A DNA stretch of 64,000 nt from Flavobacterium fluviatile (GCF_010645065.1 NZ_JAADZW010000003.1:1-64000); one strand, 5' to 3'. Shown: positions 8,562-17,356, counted from the stretch's first letter. Notes: generated by a model not told the origin, from the sequence alone. Numbers and translations: made by a program.

Positions 8562-9581
8562 ATGAAAAAAAAACTGGAAGCCGATTTAATCAGCATAGCA
8601 CATCGAATTTTGAAACTTAAAAACAAATCCGATATTAATCAATTATATCTGGAAACACAGAAATTATATGAAAAATTATCGGTTTTAAAATTTGTAGATG
8701 AAAATTTCGACGATATAAAACCAACTATCGGATACAGCGAAATAGAATCACAGCTTGAAACAATTTTTGAAAAAGAAGCACCCCTTCCGGCAGAAATTAA
8801 GAATGTAGAAACACTTCCGACAGTCGTTGATGAGCCTCTAATTGAAGAAGAAGTTATTGCTGAAACTCAAGTCATTGAAGAAACTCCGATCGAAGTCGTT
8901 GCTGAAGTTCCGGAAGTAATTACTAAAAAGAAGGAAACAATAGTCGATATTCCTGTAGAAGTAGTCGAAGAGATTGCTGCAAAAACTGAAGAACCTGTAT
9001 CTGAAACCATAAAAGAAACCGAGCCTGCTGAAGAGTTTTCTTTTAAAACCGTCAGCGATTTAAAACCTATTCCGGATTTTAAACCGGCTTTTGAATTAGA
9101 AAAAGAGGAAATAAAAACAGAAGAACCAAAGGTAGAAACTCCGATAAAACCAGAAGCTGTTTCTATTTCGTTTGCTGATATTTTAGGCGTTAATTATGCT
9201 GATGCACAATTTGTAAAAATAGATGATATTAAAGATGTTACTTCTCCTCCTTCAGCAACATTAAACGAATTTCAGGAGAAGCAGACACCTGTTCAAGCCA
9301 CTATTGCAGAACCTGTTAAACCTAAAACAGTTCCGTTAAACGAAAAACTGGCCAAAGGATTTCATATTGATCTGAATGATCGTATTGCCTTTACCAAAAA
9401 CCTTTTCGGAAACAGCACCGAAGATTACAGCCGGGTTTTGAATCAGCTTTTGACATTCGACAGTTTCAGCGAAGCAAAAGAATTTATTGAAACCATGGTA
9501 AAACCTGATTATAACGACTGGGAAGGAAAAGAAGATTATGCAGAACGTTTTCTGGGAATTATTGAAAAGAAATTCTCTTAA
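8562..9581 (+). CDS. hypothetical acidic protein with conserved C-terminal domain
   Basis: 339 residues in three parts. Residues 1-70 are a helical N-terminal region (LISIAHRILKLKNKSDINQLY). About 75-260 is a low-complexity, glutamate/proline/valine-rich linker with many EEVIAETQ- and EVPEVI-type repeats. The C-terminal 80 residues are ordered (LAKGFHIDLNDRIAFTKNLF ... NQLLTFDSFSEAKEFIETM). There is no signal peptide or membrane segment, so it is probably cytoplasmic. The ordered ends joined by a disordered linker suggest a tether or scaffold, but no function is known to me. It precedes rsmI in the same direction. Confidence 0.75.
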   Translation: MKKKLEADLISIAHRILKLKNKSDINQLYLETQKLYEKLSVLKFVDENFDDIKPTIGYSEIESQLETIFEKEAPLPAEIKNVETLPTVVDEPLIEEEVIAETQVIEETPIEVVAEVPEVITKKKETIVDIPVEVVEEIAAKTEEPVSETIKETEPAEEFSFKTVSDLKPIPDFKPAFELEKEEIKTEEPKVETPIKPEAVSISFADILGVNYADAQFVKIDDIKDVTSPPSATLNEFQEKQTPVQATIAEPVKPKTVPLNEKLAKGFHIDLNDRIAFTKNLFGNSTEDYSRVLNQLLTFDSFSEAKEFIETMVKPDYNDWEGKEDYAERFLGIIEKKFS

Positions 9582-9589
9582 AAACAAAA

Positions 9590-9670
9590 CACAGATTGCA
9601 CGAATTGGCACAAATTCTTTCTTTGTGAAATTTTTAAAAGCACTTACAATTTGTGAAATTCGTGTTTAAA
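9590..9670. repeat. CACGAATT-type word repeat before rsmI
   Basis: Words CACGAATT, GGCACAAATT, TTTGTGAAATT and AATTTGTGAAATTCGTG partly self-pair. The spacer after rsmI carries the same word family (10430-10560). Confidence 0.5.
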
Positions 9671-9685
9671 TCATTAAACTAAATT

Positions 9686-10405
9686 ATGTCAAAATTATAT
9701 ATCGTTCCAACGCCAATCGGCAATCTTGAAGATATGACTTTCAGGGCTATTCGTGTTTTGAAAGAAGTCGATCTGATTTTGGCCGAAGACACCCGAACGA
9801 GCGGTAAACTTTTAAAGCATTTTGAAATTGGCACGCACATGCACAGTCATCACATGCATAATGAGCACAAAACGACCGAAAATTTAATTGCCCGCCTGAA
9901 AGCCGGCGAAACTATCGCTTTGATTTCAGATGCGGGAACTCCCGCAATTTCAGATCCGGGTTTCTTATTGACCCGGGCATGTGTCGAAAACAAGATTGAA
10001 GTAGAATGTCTTCCGGGCGCAACCGCTTTTGTTCCTGCATTAGTCAACAGCGGGCTACCGAATGACCGTTTTATTTTTGAAGGTTTCCTTCCGGAGAAAA
10101 AAGGACGCCAGACCCGATTTTTGGCTTTGGCCGAAGAAACCCGAACCATGATTTTATACGTTTCTCCACATAAACTGGTTAAAACTTTAGGTGAATTTGT
10201 CTATTATTTTGGCGAAGACAGACAAGTTTGCGTTTCACGTGAATTATCAAAACTGCACGAAGAAAATGTACGCGGAAGGGCAAAAGAAGTTCTGGCACAT
10301 TTTGAAAAAACAGCGCCGCGCGGCGAAATCGTAGTTGTGGTTGCTGGAAAAACAATAACAAAAGAACCTAAGAAAAGTAAGTTTTCTAAGGATGACGAAG
10401 AATAA
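9686..10405 (+). CDS. rsmI: 16S rRNA (cytidine-1402 2'-O)-methyltransferase
   Basis: Methylates the ribose of C1402 in the 16S rRNA decoding centre using S-adenosylmethionine. 239 residues. The tetrapyrrole-methylase fold is evident from TPIGNLEDMTFRAIRVLKEVDLILAEDTRTSGKLL at the N-terminus, then ALISDAGTPAISDPG and GATAFVPALVNSGLP. The basic C-terminal end (KEPKKSKFSKDDEE) is slightly extended. The gene stands between two spacers of the same CACGAATT word repeat. Confidence 0.96.
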   Translation: MSKLYIVPTPIGNLEDMTFRAIRVLKEVDLILAEDTRTSGKLLKHFEIGTHMHSHHMHNEHKTTENLIARLKAGETIALISDAGTPAISDPGFLLTRACVENKIEVECLPGATAFVPALVNSGLPNDRFIFEGFLPEKKGRQTRFLALAEETRTMILYVSPHKLVKTLGEFVYYFGEDRQVCVSRELSKLHEENVRGRAKEVLAHFEKTAPRGEIVVVVAGKTITKEPKKSKFSKDDEE

Positions 10406-10429
10406 ATAATTATTTCAGCCACAAATTAA

Positions 10430-10560
10430 AAGGATTATTACAGATCAAAAAAGGTTCGCCACGAATTTCACAAATTATCACGAATTGAATTAGTGAAATT
10501 CGCGAAATTCGTGGCAAAAAAAATCCTTTTTAAATCTCTTTAATCTGTGGCAAAAAAAAA
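10430..10560. repeat. CACGAATT-type inverted word repeat after rsmI
   Basis: Perfect 12-base arms GCCACGAATTTC (10458-10469) and GAAATTCGTGGC (10504-10515). They lie inside larger partly complementary flanks with AAAAGGATT / AATCCTTTT and CAGAT / ATCTG words. The spacer could form one long hairpin. Confidence 0.65.
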
Positions 10561-10574
10561 ATCAAACCATAATC

Positions 10575-10919
10575 ATGAGCATTCAAACCTTTTTAGAAAA
10601 AGTAAAACAAACTCCAACACAAATCACGTTTCCTGAAACTATTGCAGTAATCGAAGAAAACTACAACTTTACTCCAACTGCTTTTCAAAACGGGACACAA
10701 CATAACGCAGCCGGAGAAAATTCCGGTTCCTGCAAATTGTTTTCTTTTGCAAAACTGCAGAATTTAAGTAAAGAAGAAACCTTAGCCTGCTTTGGAGCAT
10801 TCTATTTCGAAGAAGTTTTAGGCGATCCAAACGGAACAAACCACCAAAATATTAGAAATTTCATCAACTTAGGCTGGGACGGAATTCAATTTGAAGGGAA
10901 TGCCCTTGAATTGAAATAA
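10575..10919 (+). CDS. HopJ-family protein
   Basis: 114 residues matching the HopJ type III effector family as it occurs in free-living bacteria (INFLGWDGIQF-like end; FNGTQHNAAGENSGSCKLFSFAKLQNLS core). The family name comes from a Pseudomonas effector, but no type III secretion genes are present and the protein has no signal, so it is probably a cytoplasmic housekeeping protein of unknown role. It lies between rsmI and recJ in the same direction and is followed by a strong inverted repeat. Confidence 0.8.
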   Translation: MSIQTFLEKVKQTPTQITFPETIAVIEENYNFTPTAFQNGTQHNAAGENSGSCKLFSFAKLQNLSKEETLACFGAFYFEEVLGDPNGTNHQNIRNFINLGWDGIQFEGNALELK

Positions 10920-10936
10920 AATATTTATAATTCTCC

Positions 10937-11007
10937 GTTTGTCAGGCTGAGCGGAGTCGAGATTCTTATTAGTAAAAAGGGCTTCGACTCCGCTCAGCCT
11001 GACAAAC
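10937..11007. repeat. GAGCGGAGTCGA inverted repeat, copy A
   Basis: Perfect 24-base arms, 10937-10960 and 10984-11007, carry GTCAGGCTGAGCGGAGTCGA and its complement around a 23-base loop. A second copy is at 63095-63156, and single degenerate arms are at 7267-7280 and 15343-15365. It may be a mobile palindromic unit that can also act as a transcription stop after the HopJ gene. Confidence 0.8.
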
Positions 11008-11057
11008 AAATTCGTTGAATTCAGACCTTTAAATCGACCTTTAAAATCATCAATCTG

Positions 11058-12758
11058 ATGCGCTGGACCTTAAAACCAAGACCTTCTGAAGATAAAATCA
11101 AACATTTGGCTCAAGCCTTAAATGTAGAAGATTTTGTTGCCACACTTTTGATTCAGCGTGGAATTGAAACTTTTGATGAAGCTAAAAATTTCTTTCGCCC
11201 TTCATTAGAACATCTTCATGATCCATACTTAATGAAAGATATGGATAAAGCCGTTGCCCGAATCGAATTGGCAATTGAAAATCAGGAAAACATTCTGGTT
11301 TTTGGCGATTATGATGTTGACGGGACAACAGCGGTTTCTTTGGTTTCTTCGTATTTGAAATCCCATTACCCCAATATTGCGACTTATATTCCGGATCGTT
11401 ATGACGAAGGCTATGGAATATCGTATAAAGGAATTGACTTTGCGGACGATAACGGATTTTCTTTAATTATCGCTTTAGACTGTGGAATAAAATCTATTGA
11501 TCATATCGCCTACGCGAAAGCAAAAAACATCGATTTCATCGTTTGTGATCACCACCGCCCAGGCGAAATTCTCCCGGATGCTGTGGCTGTTCTAGACCCA
11601 AAAAGAGAAGACTGCTCCTACCCTTACGATGAATTGTGTGGCTGTGGCGTTGGTTTTAAACTGATTCAGGCCTTAGGCCAAAACCGAAATGAAACGATAG
11701 AAGATCTGGTTCCGTATCTGGATTTGGTAGCTACCGCAATTGCAGCTGATATTGTACCGATTACGGGTGAAAATCGTGTTCTCGCTTATTTCGGTTTAAA
11801 GGTAATTAACAGCGAGCCAAGACCCGGAATAAAAGCTTTAGTTCATCAGGTAAAAAAGAAAGTGCTGGATATTACCGATGTTGTTTTTATCATTTCTCCC
11901 AGAATTAATGCTGCAGGAAGAATCAAACACGGCAATCATGCTGTCGAATTGTTAACCGAATTTGATTTTGAACAGGCACAGCAGTTTGCTTCAGAAATTG
12001 AGCAATACAACGCAGACCGAAAAGATTTAGATAAAAAAATAACAAGAGAAGCTTTTCAGCAAATTATAGAAAATAATGAAGAAGAACGTTTTTCAACCGT
12101 TGTTTTTCAGGAAGACTGGCACAAAGGCGTAATCGGAATTGTGGCTTCAAGGTTAATTGAAACTTATTACCGCCCGACCTTGGTTTTCACTAAAAGCGGA
12201 GATAAATACGCTGCTTCAGCAAGATCTGTAAAAGGCTTTGATGTGTATAATGCCTTAGACAACTGTTCAGAACATCTCGAGCAGTTTGGAGGTCATATGT
12301 ACGCCGCAGGAATGACTTTGAAGGCAGAAAATTATCTGGCTTTCAAAGCTGCTTTTGAGAAATGCGTAGCAGAAACTATTCATCCCGATATGCGGACTCC
12401 GGAAATTGAAATTGACGCTGAAATAAATTTCGCAGATATCACACCAAAATTAATTCGGATTCTAAAACAATTTGAGCCTTTTGGTCCACAAAACATGACG
12501 CCGGTTTTTATGACACGGGATGCTAAAGATACCGGATATGCCAAAAATCTGGGTTCAGAAGAAGAACATTTAAGGCTTTTTGTCAAACAAAATAACTCTG
12601 ACGGAATAGCTGCTATTGGATTCGGACTCGGAAAAAAAATAAATATTGTACAAAATCAAAATCCGTTTCAACTGGCGTACTGCATTGCTGAAAATGAATG
12701 GAACGGAAACATTTCAACTCAGCTGATGCTGAAAGATATTAGAAGTAATGAAAAATAA
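11058..12758 (+). CDS. recJ: single-stranded-DNA-specific exonuclease RecJ
   Basis: A 5'-3' ssDNA exonuclease of recombination and mismatch repair. 566 residues. The DHH phosphoesterase motifs are present: FGDYDVDGTTAVSL near residue 84, ALDCG, and CDHHRPG near residue 160. The DHHA1 domain includes GRIKHGNHAVELL (about 295) and SARSVKGFDVYNAL with EQFGGHMYAAGMTL (about 390-420). An OB-fold follows at the C-terminus. ATG 11058 is the natural start (MRWTLKPRPSEDKI). The gene overlaps the MFS gene by 11 bases, so the two are likely coupled. Confidence 0.96.
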   Translation: MRWTLKPRPSEDKIKHLAQALNVEDFVATLLIQRGIETFDEAKNFFRPSLEHLHDPYLMKDMDKAVARIELAIENQENILVFGDYDVDGTTAVSLVSSYLKSHYPNIATYIPDRYDEGYGISYKGIDFADDNGFSLIIALDCGIKSIDHIAYAKAKNIDFIVCDHHRPGEILPDAVAVLDPKREDCSYPYDELCGCGVGFKLIQALGQNRNETIEDLVPYLDLVATAIAADIVPITGENRVLAYFGLKVINSEPRPGIKALVHQVKKKVLDITDVVFIISPRINAAGRIKHGNHAVELLTEFDFEQAQQFASEIEQYNADRKDLDKKITREAFQQIIENNEEERFSTVVFQEDWHKGVIGIVASRLIETYYRPTLVFTKSGDKYAASARSVKGFDVYNALDNCSEHLEQFGGHMYAAGMTLKAENYLAFKAAFEKCVAETIHPDMRTPEIEIDAEINFADITPKLIRILKQFEPFGPQNMTPVFMTRDAKDTGYAKNLGSEEEHLRLFVKQNNSDGIAAIGFGLGKKINIVQNQNPFQLAYCIAENEWNGNISTQLMLKDIRSNEK

Positions 12759-14031
12759 CGAAAAGAAAAACGACCCTTATCAGGCCTTGCGCTATAGAGA
12801 ATTCAATGTGTTTTTATTATTGCGTTTTGCGATGGTTTTTGCCTGGTCGATGCAGTTTATTGTAATTGAATGGGAAGTTTACAGTTTGACAAAAGATCCT
12901 CTTTCATTAGGTTTTATTGGTTTGATGGAAATTATTCCTGCCGTTTCAATGGCTTTGTTTGCAGGACATATTGTCGATCAGAGAGAAAAGAAAGGATTAT
13001 TGGTAAAATGTATTTTAGGATTTTCAGTCATTAGTTTTGGACTTTTCTTGTTAACCTGGCCAAAAGTTGTTGGAGACTGGTCTAAAGATTACATTTTATA
13101 TTCCATTTATGCTCTTGTCTTTGTTGGCGGAATCGTTCGTTCTTTCATGGGACCAACTATTTTTTCTCTTTTATCATTGATCATTCCTAAAAAAGTATAT
13201 CCAAACGCGGCGACCTGGAGCAGTTCGGTTTGGCAGATTGCAGCCGTTATGGGCCCGGCATTAGCAGGTTTCTCAATTAACTGGATTGGTGTTCACTGGT
13301 CTATGTGTCTGGTATTCGGATTTTCTATCCTTTCCTTAATTGCCTTATCGCAAATCAGCAAAAAACCAATCTTAAATCCAAAAATTGGGGAATCTATAAA
13401 AGACAGTCTTACTGAAGGTTTGACTTTTGTATTCAAAAACCAGATTGTTTTAGGTGCATTATCGCTTGATATGATTGCGGTACTTTTTGGAGGAGCCGTA
13501 GCATTATTGCCTGTTTTTGCTCAGGATATTTTAAAAGTGGGTTCTGAAGGTTTTGGTATTTTAAGGGCTGCTCCTGCAGTAGGATCTTTCATTACAGTAC
13601 TTGTTTCTGCGTATGTGCCTTTAAATAAAAATGCAGGCAAGAAACTTTTAGCAGCCATATTTATTTTTGGATTGTCGATTATTTTATTTGGCCTTTCCAC
13701 TTTTTTCTGGCTTTCGGTGTTCGCTTTATTTTTGAGTGGACTTTCTGACGGAATTTCGGTTGTAATTAGGCAAACTATCCTGCAGCTTAAAACGCCGGAT
13801 CATATGCGTGGCCGTGTTGGTGCTGTAAATTCAATTTTTGTGGGTTCTTCTAATGAATTGGGCGCTTTTGAAAGCGGTGCAACTGCCAAATTAATGGGAA
13901 CTGTAACTTCAGTTGTTTTTGGTGGAAGTGTGACGCTTTTAACGGTTATTGTAACCGCACTTAAATCACCAACTTTTAGAAACTTGGATCTTAACAGAGA
14001 TATGGAAGATCATCAGGATTTAAACAGATAA
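12748..14031 (+). CDS. MFS transporter (EntS-like)
   Basis: 427 residues with about 12 hydrophobic segments and the MFS loop-2/3 motif, here GHIVDQREKKGLLVK (residues 71-85). DHMRGRVGAVNSIFVGSSNELGAFESG near residue 352 resembles the enterobactin-exporter EntS / MFS_3 branch. It is likely a proton-driven exporter in the inner membrane; the substrate is unknown. Its start lies inside the end of recJ, a physical coupling with no obvious functional link. Confidence 0.85.
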   Translation: MKNNEKKNDPYQALRYREFNVFLLLRFAMVFAWSMQFIVIEWEVYSLTKDPLSLGFIGLMEIIPAVSMALFAGHIVDQREKKGLLVKCILGFSVISFGLFLLTWPKVVGDWSKDYILYSIYALVFVGGIVRSFMGPTIFSLLSLIIPKKVYPNAATWSSSVWQIAAVMGPALAGFSINWIGVHWSMCLVFGFSILSLIALSQISKKPILNPKIGESIKDSLTEGLTFVFKNQIVLGALSLDMIAVLFGGAVALLPVFAQDILKVGSEGFGILRAAPAVGSFITVLVSAYVPLNKNAGKKLLAAIFIFGLSIILFGLSTFFWLSVFALFLSGLSDGISVVIRQTILQLKTPDHMRGRVGAVNSIFVGSSNELGAFESGATAKLMGTVTSVVFGGSVTLLTVIVTALKSPTFRNLDLNRDMEDHQDLNR

Positions 14032-14162
14032 ATTTTAACTTAGTCATAAGTTCATTTAAAAAATTACGATGTAGACTAAAACGAATTTATATAACTTAAT
14101 ATGGTAAAAGATTTTTTCACAATTTTATGGATTTTTTATTTAGAATTAATATAAATAATATT

Positions 14163-14170
14163 TATATTTG
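14163..14170 (+). promoter_or_regulatory. -7 promoter element TATATTTG for the gene at 14191
   Basis: An exact TAnnTTTG match 20 bases before the ATG, in very AT-rich DNA. Confidence 0.55.
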
Positions 14171-14190
14171 TTGAAATAAAGGATTCTATA

Positions 14191-14547
14191 ATGAAAGATA
14201 TTGAACAGATATACCATAATAACTTTGGAGTAGCCTTTTACTGGAAAAAGGAAAACAAAACCATTTTAGATAAAGTACAATTGGTTTTCAGGGAAACCGG
14301 ATTTTATCTTTCTATTGCCGAATTGAATCAGTTTTGTGATTTGATTGAGCACAGTCTTATTGAAAATACCTGTTGTGAATCCTGTCAATTAAAAAACAGC
14401 TGTCATAAATTTTTACTCAAAACACCTTTATCTCAGGTAGATTTGGCCGTTTCGATGAAAGAAATTAAATCGATAAAGGATTTGATTGAAGGAACTTTAT
14501 TCCGATTAGATCTGGATGAATATGTGTATGGAGCAGGTAGAAATTAA
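14191..14547 (+). CDS. hypothetical protein with cysteine cluster
   Basis: 118 residues, not recognised. No signal or membrane segment, so probably cytoplasmic. The centre carries CCESCQLKNSCHKF, four cysteines and a histidine that could bind zinc or iron or form disulphides. The rest is helical (LDKVQLVFRETGFYLSIAEL). It has its own promoter. Its last four bases overlap the end of the convergent LpxH-like gene. Confidence 0.7.
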   Translation: MKDIEQIYHNNFGVAFYWKKENKTILDKVQLVFRETGFYLSIAELNQFCDLIEHSLIENTCCESCQLKNSCHKFLLKTPLSQVDLAVSMKEIKSIKDLIEGTLFRLDLDEYVYGAGRN

Positions 14548-15287
14548 TTTTCGAATTTTTTGAGTTCAAAAGTTTCACCATCAAAAACACCGTACGTAAA
14601 ATAACCAATCCAGTCGCCCAGATTTATATATTTTGAATCTTCTCCAACAGGAATAACCATTGGCAGGTGACGATGACCGAAGATGAAATAATTGTAATGT
14701 TTTGTTTCGAGTTTACGTTTGGCATACAAAACCAGCCATTCGTTTTCTTCGCCCAAAAATTTCACATCATCATCTCCGGAAATCAGTTTGTTTTTTACTG
14801 ATAAATATTGTGCTAAACTAACGCCAATATCAGGATGAAGCCAGCGAAAAAGCCACTTTGAAAACGGATTTGTAAAGACCTTTTTCATTCTTTTATATCC
14901 TTTATCACCGGGTCCTTTTCCGTCACCATGACCAATCAGGAATGTTTTTCCGTTAAAAACAAATTCTTTATTATCATGATAAACCGGAATATTCAATTCG
15001 GTTTCAAAATAATCATGCATCCATAAATCGTGATTTCCTACGAAGAAAAAAATTGGGATGCCACTATCGCGAAGTTCGGCCAGTTTGCCTAAAATACGTA
15101 CAAATCCTTTTGGAACAACCGTTTTATATTCGAACCAAAAATCGAATAAATCCCCTAATAAAAAAACAGCTTCTGCATCATCTCTTATCTCATCAAGCCA
15201 GGCTACGAATTTCTTTTCGCGCGGTAAACTCAATTCAGGAGTTGGAGCTCCAAAATGCTGGTCAGAAGCAAAATATATTTTTTTCAT
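14544..15287 (-). CDS. UDP-2,3-diacylglucosamine diphosphatase (LpxH-like)
   Basis: A calcineurin-like metallophosphoesterase that splits UDP-2,3-diacylglucosamine into lipid X and UMP in lipid A synthesis. 247 residues. The metal-ligand motifs are in order: SDQHFG (residues 8-13; the usual first motif is D-x-H), GDLFDFW, GNHDLW, GHGDGKG and FGHRHLP. The FDFWFE segment is typical of LpxH. The Bacteroidota branch is somewhat divergent, so assignment to the lpxH function is strong but not certain. It is the only lipid A synthesis gene seen here. Confidence 0.88.
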   Translation of the reverse strand: MKKIYFASDQHFGAPTPELSLPREKKFVAWLDEIRDDAEAVFLLGDLFDFWFEYKTVVPKGFVRILGKLAELRDSGIPIFFFVGNHDLWMHDYFETELNIPVYHDNKEFVFNGKTFLIGHGDGKGPGDKGYKRMKKVFTNPFSKWLFRWLHPDIGVSLAQYLSVKNKLISGDDDVKFLGEENEWLVLYAKRKLETKHYNYFIFGHRHLPMVIPVGEDSKYINLGDWIGYFTYGVFDGETFELKKFEN

Positions 15288-15342
15288 TTGGTTTTAGATT
15301 GTTAGATCTTAGACTTCTTAGAGTTTTAGATTTTGACCTATT

Positions 15343-15365
15343 GTCTTCCTGAGTGAAGTCGAAAG
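15343..15365. repeat. degenerate single arm of the GAGCGGAGTCGA repeat
   Basis: GTCTTCCTGAGTGAAGTCGA matches one arm of the 10937/63095 repeats with several changes and has no partner arm nearby. It is probably a decayed copy. Confidence 0.45.
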
Positions 15366-15395
15366 ATTGAAATTTGGAATTTAAAAATTGGAATT

Positions 15396-15848
15396 TTATT
15401 GATTATCGCTTGCAAACCATTCTGCAAACGAAGAATCGGTTTCCTGAAGTTTTAGGGAAAAAAGCGAAATTCCTGCTGGTAAACGTGAAATGATTTTTTT
15501 TGCAAAATCAATTACCATGTTTTCGCTGGTTGGCTGGTAATCTACCAAAATTACGTGATGCCCACGATTTTTAAGTTCGTTTGCCAATTCGATATGTGGG
15601 GTGGTTTGGTTAAATACAGTTGCATGGTCAAACTGATCGACAATTTCTTCTTTTACAATTTTCTTTAGATCCGAAAAATCGATTACCATTCCGAATTTTA
15701 CATTTGACCGGTCTGTGATTGGCGAACCAATAACTGTTACCGATAATTTGTAACTATGTCCGTGAACGTTTTTGCATTTTCCGTCGTATCCGTACAAAGC
15801 GTGTCCGGTTTCGAAACTAAATTGTTTTGTAATTCTGATATTACTCAT
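15396..15848 (-). CDS. queD: 6-carboxytetrahydropterin synthase / PTPS-family protein
   Basis: Makes 6-carboxy-5,6,7,8-tetrahydropterin from dihydroneopterin triphosphate on the way to queuosine. 150 residues from the ATG at 15848 (MSNIRITKQFSFETGHALYG). Zinc-ligand histidines are in FETGHAL and NVHGHSYKL. DQFDHATVFNQT carries the catalytic Asp/His region, and LKLQETDSSFAEW the C-terminal Glu. Extending the frame upstream to 15974 would read through a REP-like element and the promoter, so the shorter form is right. No other que gene is nearby. Confidence 0.92.
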   Translation of the reverse strand: MSNIRITKQFSFETGHALYGYDGKCKNVHGHSYKLSVTVIGSPITDRSNVKFGMVIDFSDLKKIVKEEIVDQFDHATVFNQTTPHIELANELKNRGHHVILVDYQPTSENMVIDFAKKIISRLPAGISLFSLKLQETDSSFAEWFASDNQ

Positions 15849-15863
15849 CGGTTGTTTTTTCTG

Positions 15864-15871
15864 CAAATTTA
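15864..15871 (-). promoter_or_regulatory. -7 promoter element TAAATTTG for queD
   Basis: An exact TAnnTTTG match on the minus strand, 15 bases before the ATG at 15848. It supports the short gene start. Confidence 0.6.
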
Positions 15872-15929
15872 GGAAATAGATGTTGAGAAATGGTCTTTTA
15901 ATAAAAAAAGGTCTTGGTTTATGGTTTTT

Positions 15930-15995
15930 AGCCCTGATCGCAGCGACATCCTTTTGTGGCGGGGTTCGCCACAAAAGATATAGCGGAGAGCAGGA
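15930..15995 (+). repeat. REP-like dispersed palindromic element, copy 2
   Basis: Same arms and orientation as copy 1 at 3235-3302 (AGCCCTGATCGCAGCGACAT ... GATATAGCGGAGAGCAGGA). The core hairpin is different: CTTTTGTGGC / GCCACAAAAG. It lies between queD and the enoyl-CoA hydratase gene. Confidence 0.75.
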
Positions 15996-16012
15996 ATCAG
16001 CTCCTGAAACAA

Positions 16013-16777
16013 CTACTTCTTAAATTGTAATAAGGCGTTTTTTGTAAAGTCAGACAGCACCAGTTTTCCTGTAATTTTAGCACGTTCAATAAGGATCGAT
16101 TCCCATTGTTCAGTACCCTCCCAAATAATTTTCTTCATTTCAAATAGCGCTTCGGGATTGTATGAACTGAGTTTTTGTGCAAAATTTTCTACTTCTGCAT
16201 CGAGCAAATCAGCATTATGAAGAGCTGAATATAGTCCGTTTTGCAAGGCCCAGCTTGCAGATTTCCATTCGTGTGCAGCCAAAGTCATTTGAGTCATTGC
16301 CATTTTACCAATCTTACGGGAAACAGCAGGCTCAATTACAAACGGCCCGATCCCGATAGCGAGTTCCGATAGTTTTACAGCACTTTCCGGAGTTGCCAAA
16401 ACATAATCGCAGGCAGCAATAATACCCACTCCGCCTCCAACGGCTTTGCCTTGTACACGTCCAATAATAAGTTTGGTACAATTGCGCATTGCGTTTAACA
16501 AATGTGCAAAACCGGAGAAAAATTCGGTTCCCTGTTCTTCGTTTTGCACCGCCAGAAGTTCGTCAAAAGAAGCACCGGAACAGAATACTTTTGAGCCTTC
16601 ACTTTGCAGGATGATAACCGAAACGGCTTCATTTCGGCTCAGCAAGTTGATTTCGGCTGTCAAACGATCGAGTAATTCACGCGGAAAAGAATTGCTGGCA
16701 GGGTGTCCAAACTGAATAGTTGCTACGGTATTTTGAAAGGAAGTTGATAAGCTTCCGTTTAGATTTTCTGTGCTCAT
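16013..16777 (-). CDS. enoyl-CoA hydratase/isomerase family protein
   Basis: 254 residues with the crotonase fold. The oxyanion-hole motifs are FCSGASFDEL (about 68-77) and KAVGGGVGIIAACDYVLATPES (about 111-132). Glutamate in KLSELAIGIGPFVIEPAV corresponds to a catalytic position of hydratases. Family members hydrate or isomerise enoyl-CoA in beta-oxidation or in phenylacetate or branched-chain degradation; nothing nearby fixes the substrate. It is a single gene followed by REP-like copy 2. Confidence 0.87.
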   Translation of the reverse strand: MSTENLNGSLSTSFQNTVATIQFGHPASNSFPRELLDRLTAEINLLSRNEAVSVIILQSEGSKVFCSGASFDELLAVQNEEQGTEFFSGFAHLLNAMRNCTKLIIGRVQGKAVGGGVGIIAACDYVLATPESAVKLSELAIGIGPFVIEPAVSRKIGKMAMTQMTLAAHEWKSASWALQNGLYSALHNADLLDAEVENFAQKLSSYNPEALFEMKKIIWEGTEQWESILIERAKITGKLVLSDFTKNALLQFKK

Positions 16778-16883
16778 AAATATAGTTTTAAAGTAAAGTT
16801 ACGGTTTTGGCAACTATTTTTTGTGCTATATTGATTTGAAATTTGCTTTTTGAAAATTAATTGACTTTATTTGCTGTAGAAAC

Positions 16884-16957
16884 GGGGGATTAGCTCATTT
16901 GGCTAGAGCGCTACGCTGGCAGCGTAGAGGTGATCGGTTCGAATCCGATATTCTCCA
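16884..16957 (+). tRNA. tRNA-Ala (anticodon GGC)
   Basis: A complete 74-base cloverleaf. The acceptor GGGGGAT pairs with ATTCTCC, including G-U pairs. The D-stem is GCTC/GAGC and the anticodon stem CTACG/CGTAG with loop CTGGCAG, so the anticodon is GGC. The T-stem ATCGG/CCGAT has loop TTCGAAT. The discriminator is A and no CCA is encoded. Confidence 0.95.
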
Positions 16958-16963
16958 CAAAAA

Positions 16964-16995
16964 AACCGTATTACTTAATTGTGATACGGTTTCTT
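16964..16995. terminator. terminator after tRNA-Ala, probably bidirectional
   Basis: An 11-base stem, 16964-16974 / 16981-16991 (AACCGTATTAC / GTGATACGGTT, one G-U pair), with loop TTAATT, followed by TTCTTTAT. The minus-strand gene at 17005 ends just beyond it. Confidence 0.7.
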
Positions 16996-17004
16996 TATAT
17001 TAAA

Positions 17005-17178
17005 TTATCGTTCGCTACTATTATCAAAATCCGGTTCATCTTCATCGGATTTTTTAAAGTCATTATTCAAAAAATCCATTAATTTCTTTTTCTCTTTTTG
17101 ATTTTTTCTAATCATAAACAGAATCAGTACAATTAGCACCAATGCTATCACTCCTATTACTATCCAATTGATTTCCAT
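17005..17178 (-). CDS. small single-pass membrane protein
   Basis: 57 residues from the ATG at 17178 (MEINWIVIGV); an in-frame ATG at 17193 would add five residues. There is one membrane helix (residues 4-24), then a basic stretch (RKNQKEKKK) and an acidic tail (KKSDEDEPDFDNSSER), so the tail should be cytoplasmic. The function is unknown. Such short proteins are common beside tRNA genes in Flavobacteriaceae and could be coding by chance, but the hydrophobic-then-charged pattern argues for a real gene. Confidence 0.55.
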   Translation of the reverse strand: MEINWIVIGVIALVLIVLILFMIRKNQKEKKKLMDFLNNDFKKSDEDEPDFDNSSER

Positions 17179-17356
17179 AATTTTAAATTTCATTAAAGTT
17201 ATGGTTTCTAAATTTTAAGGATATTATCAAAAGGTTAAACCTCAACAAATATGTTAAACTGTGTTTTACTGCCTTTTATATCTTAACAATTATAATTAAA
17301 TTGCTCTCAGGGATTAAAAACAACGGATTTTTTAATTACACCGTTTCATAAAATCA

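Noticed and set aside
10575..10919. HopJ similarity as evidence for a type III secretion system
   Set aside because: No secretion genes, no chaperone and no signal; HopJ-like proteins are common in non-pathogens.
15849..15974. A 42-codon upstream extension of queD
   Set aside because: It would translate a REP-like palindrome and the -7 promoter box; the family start is at 15848.
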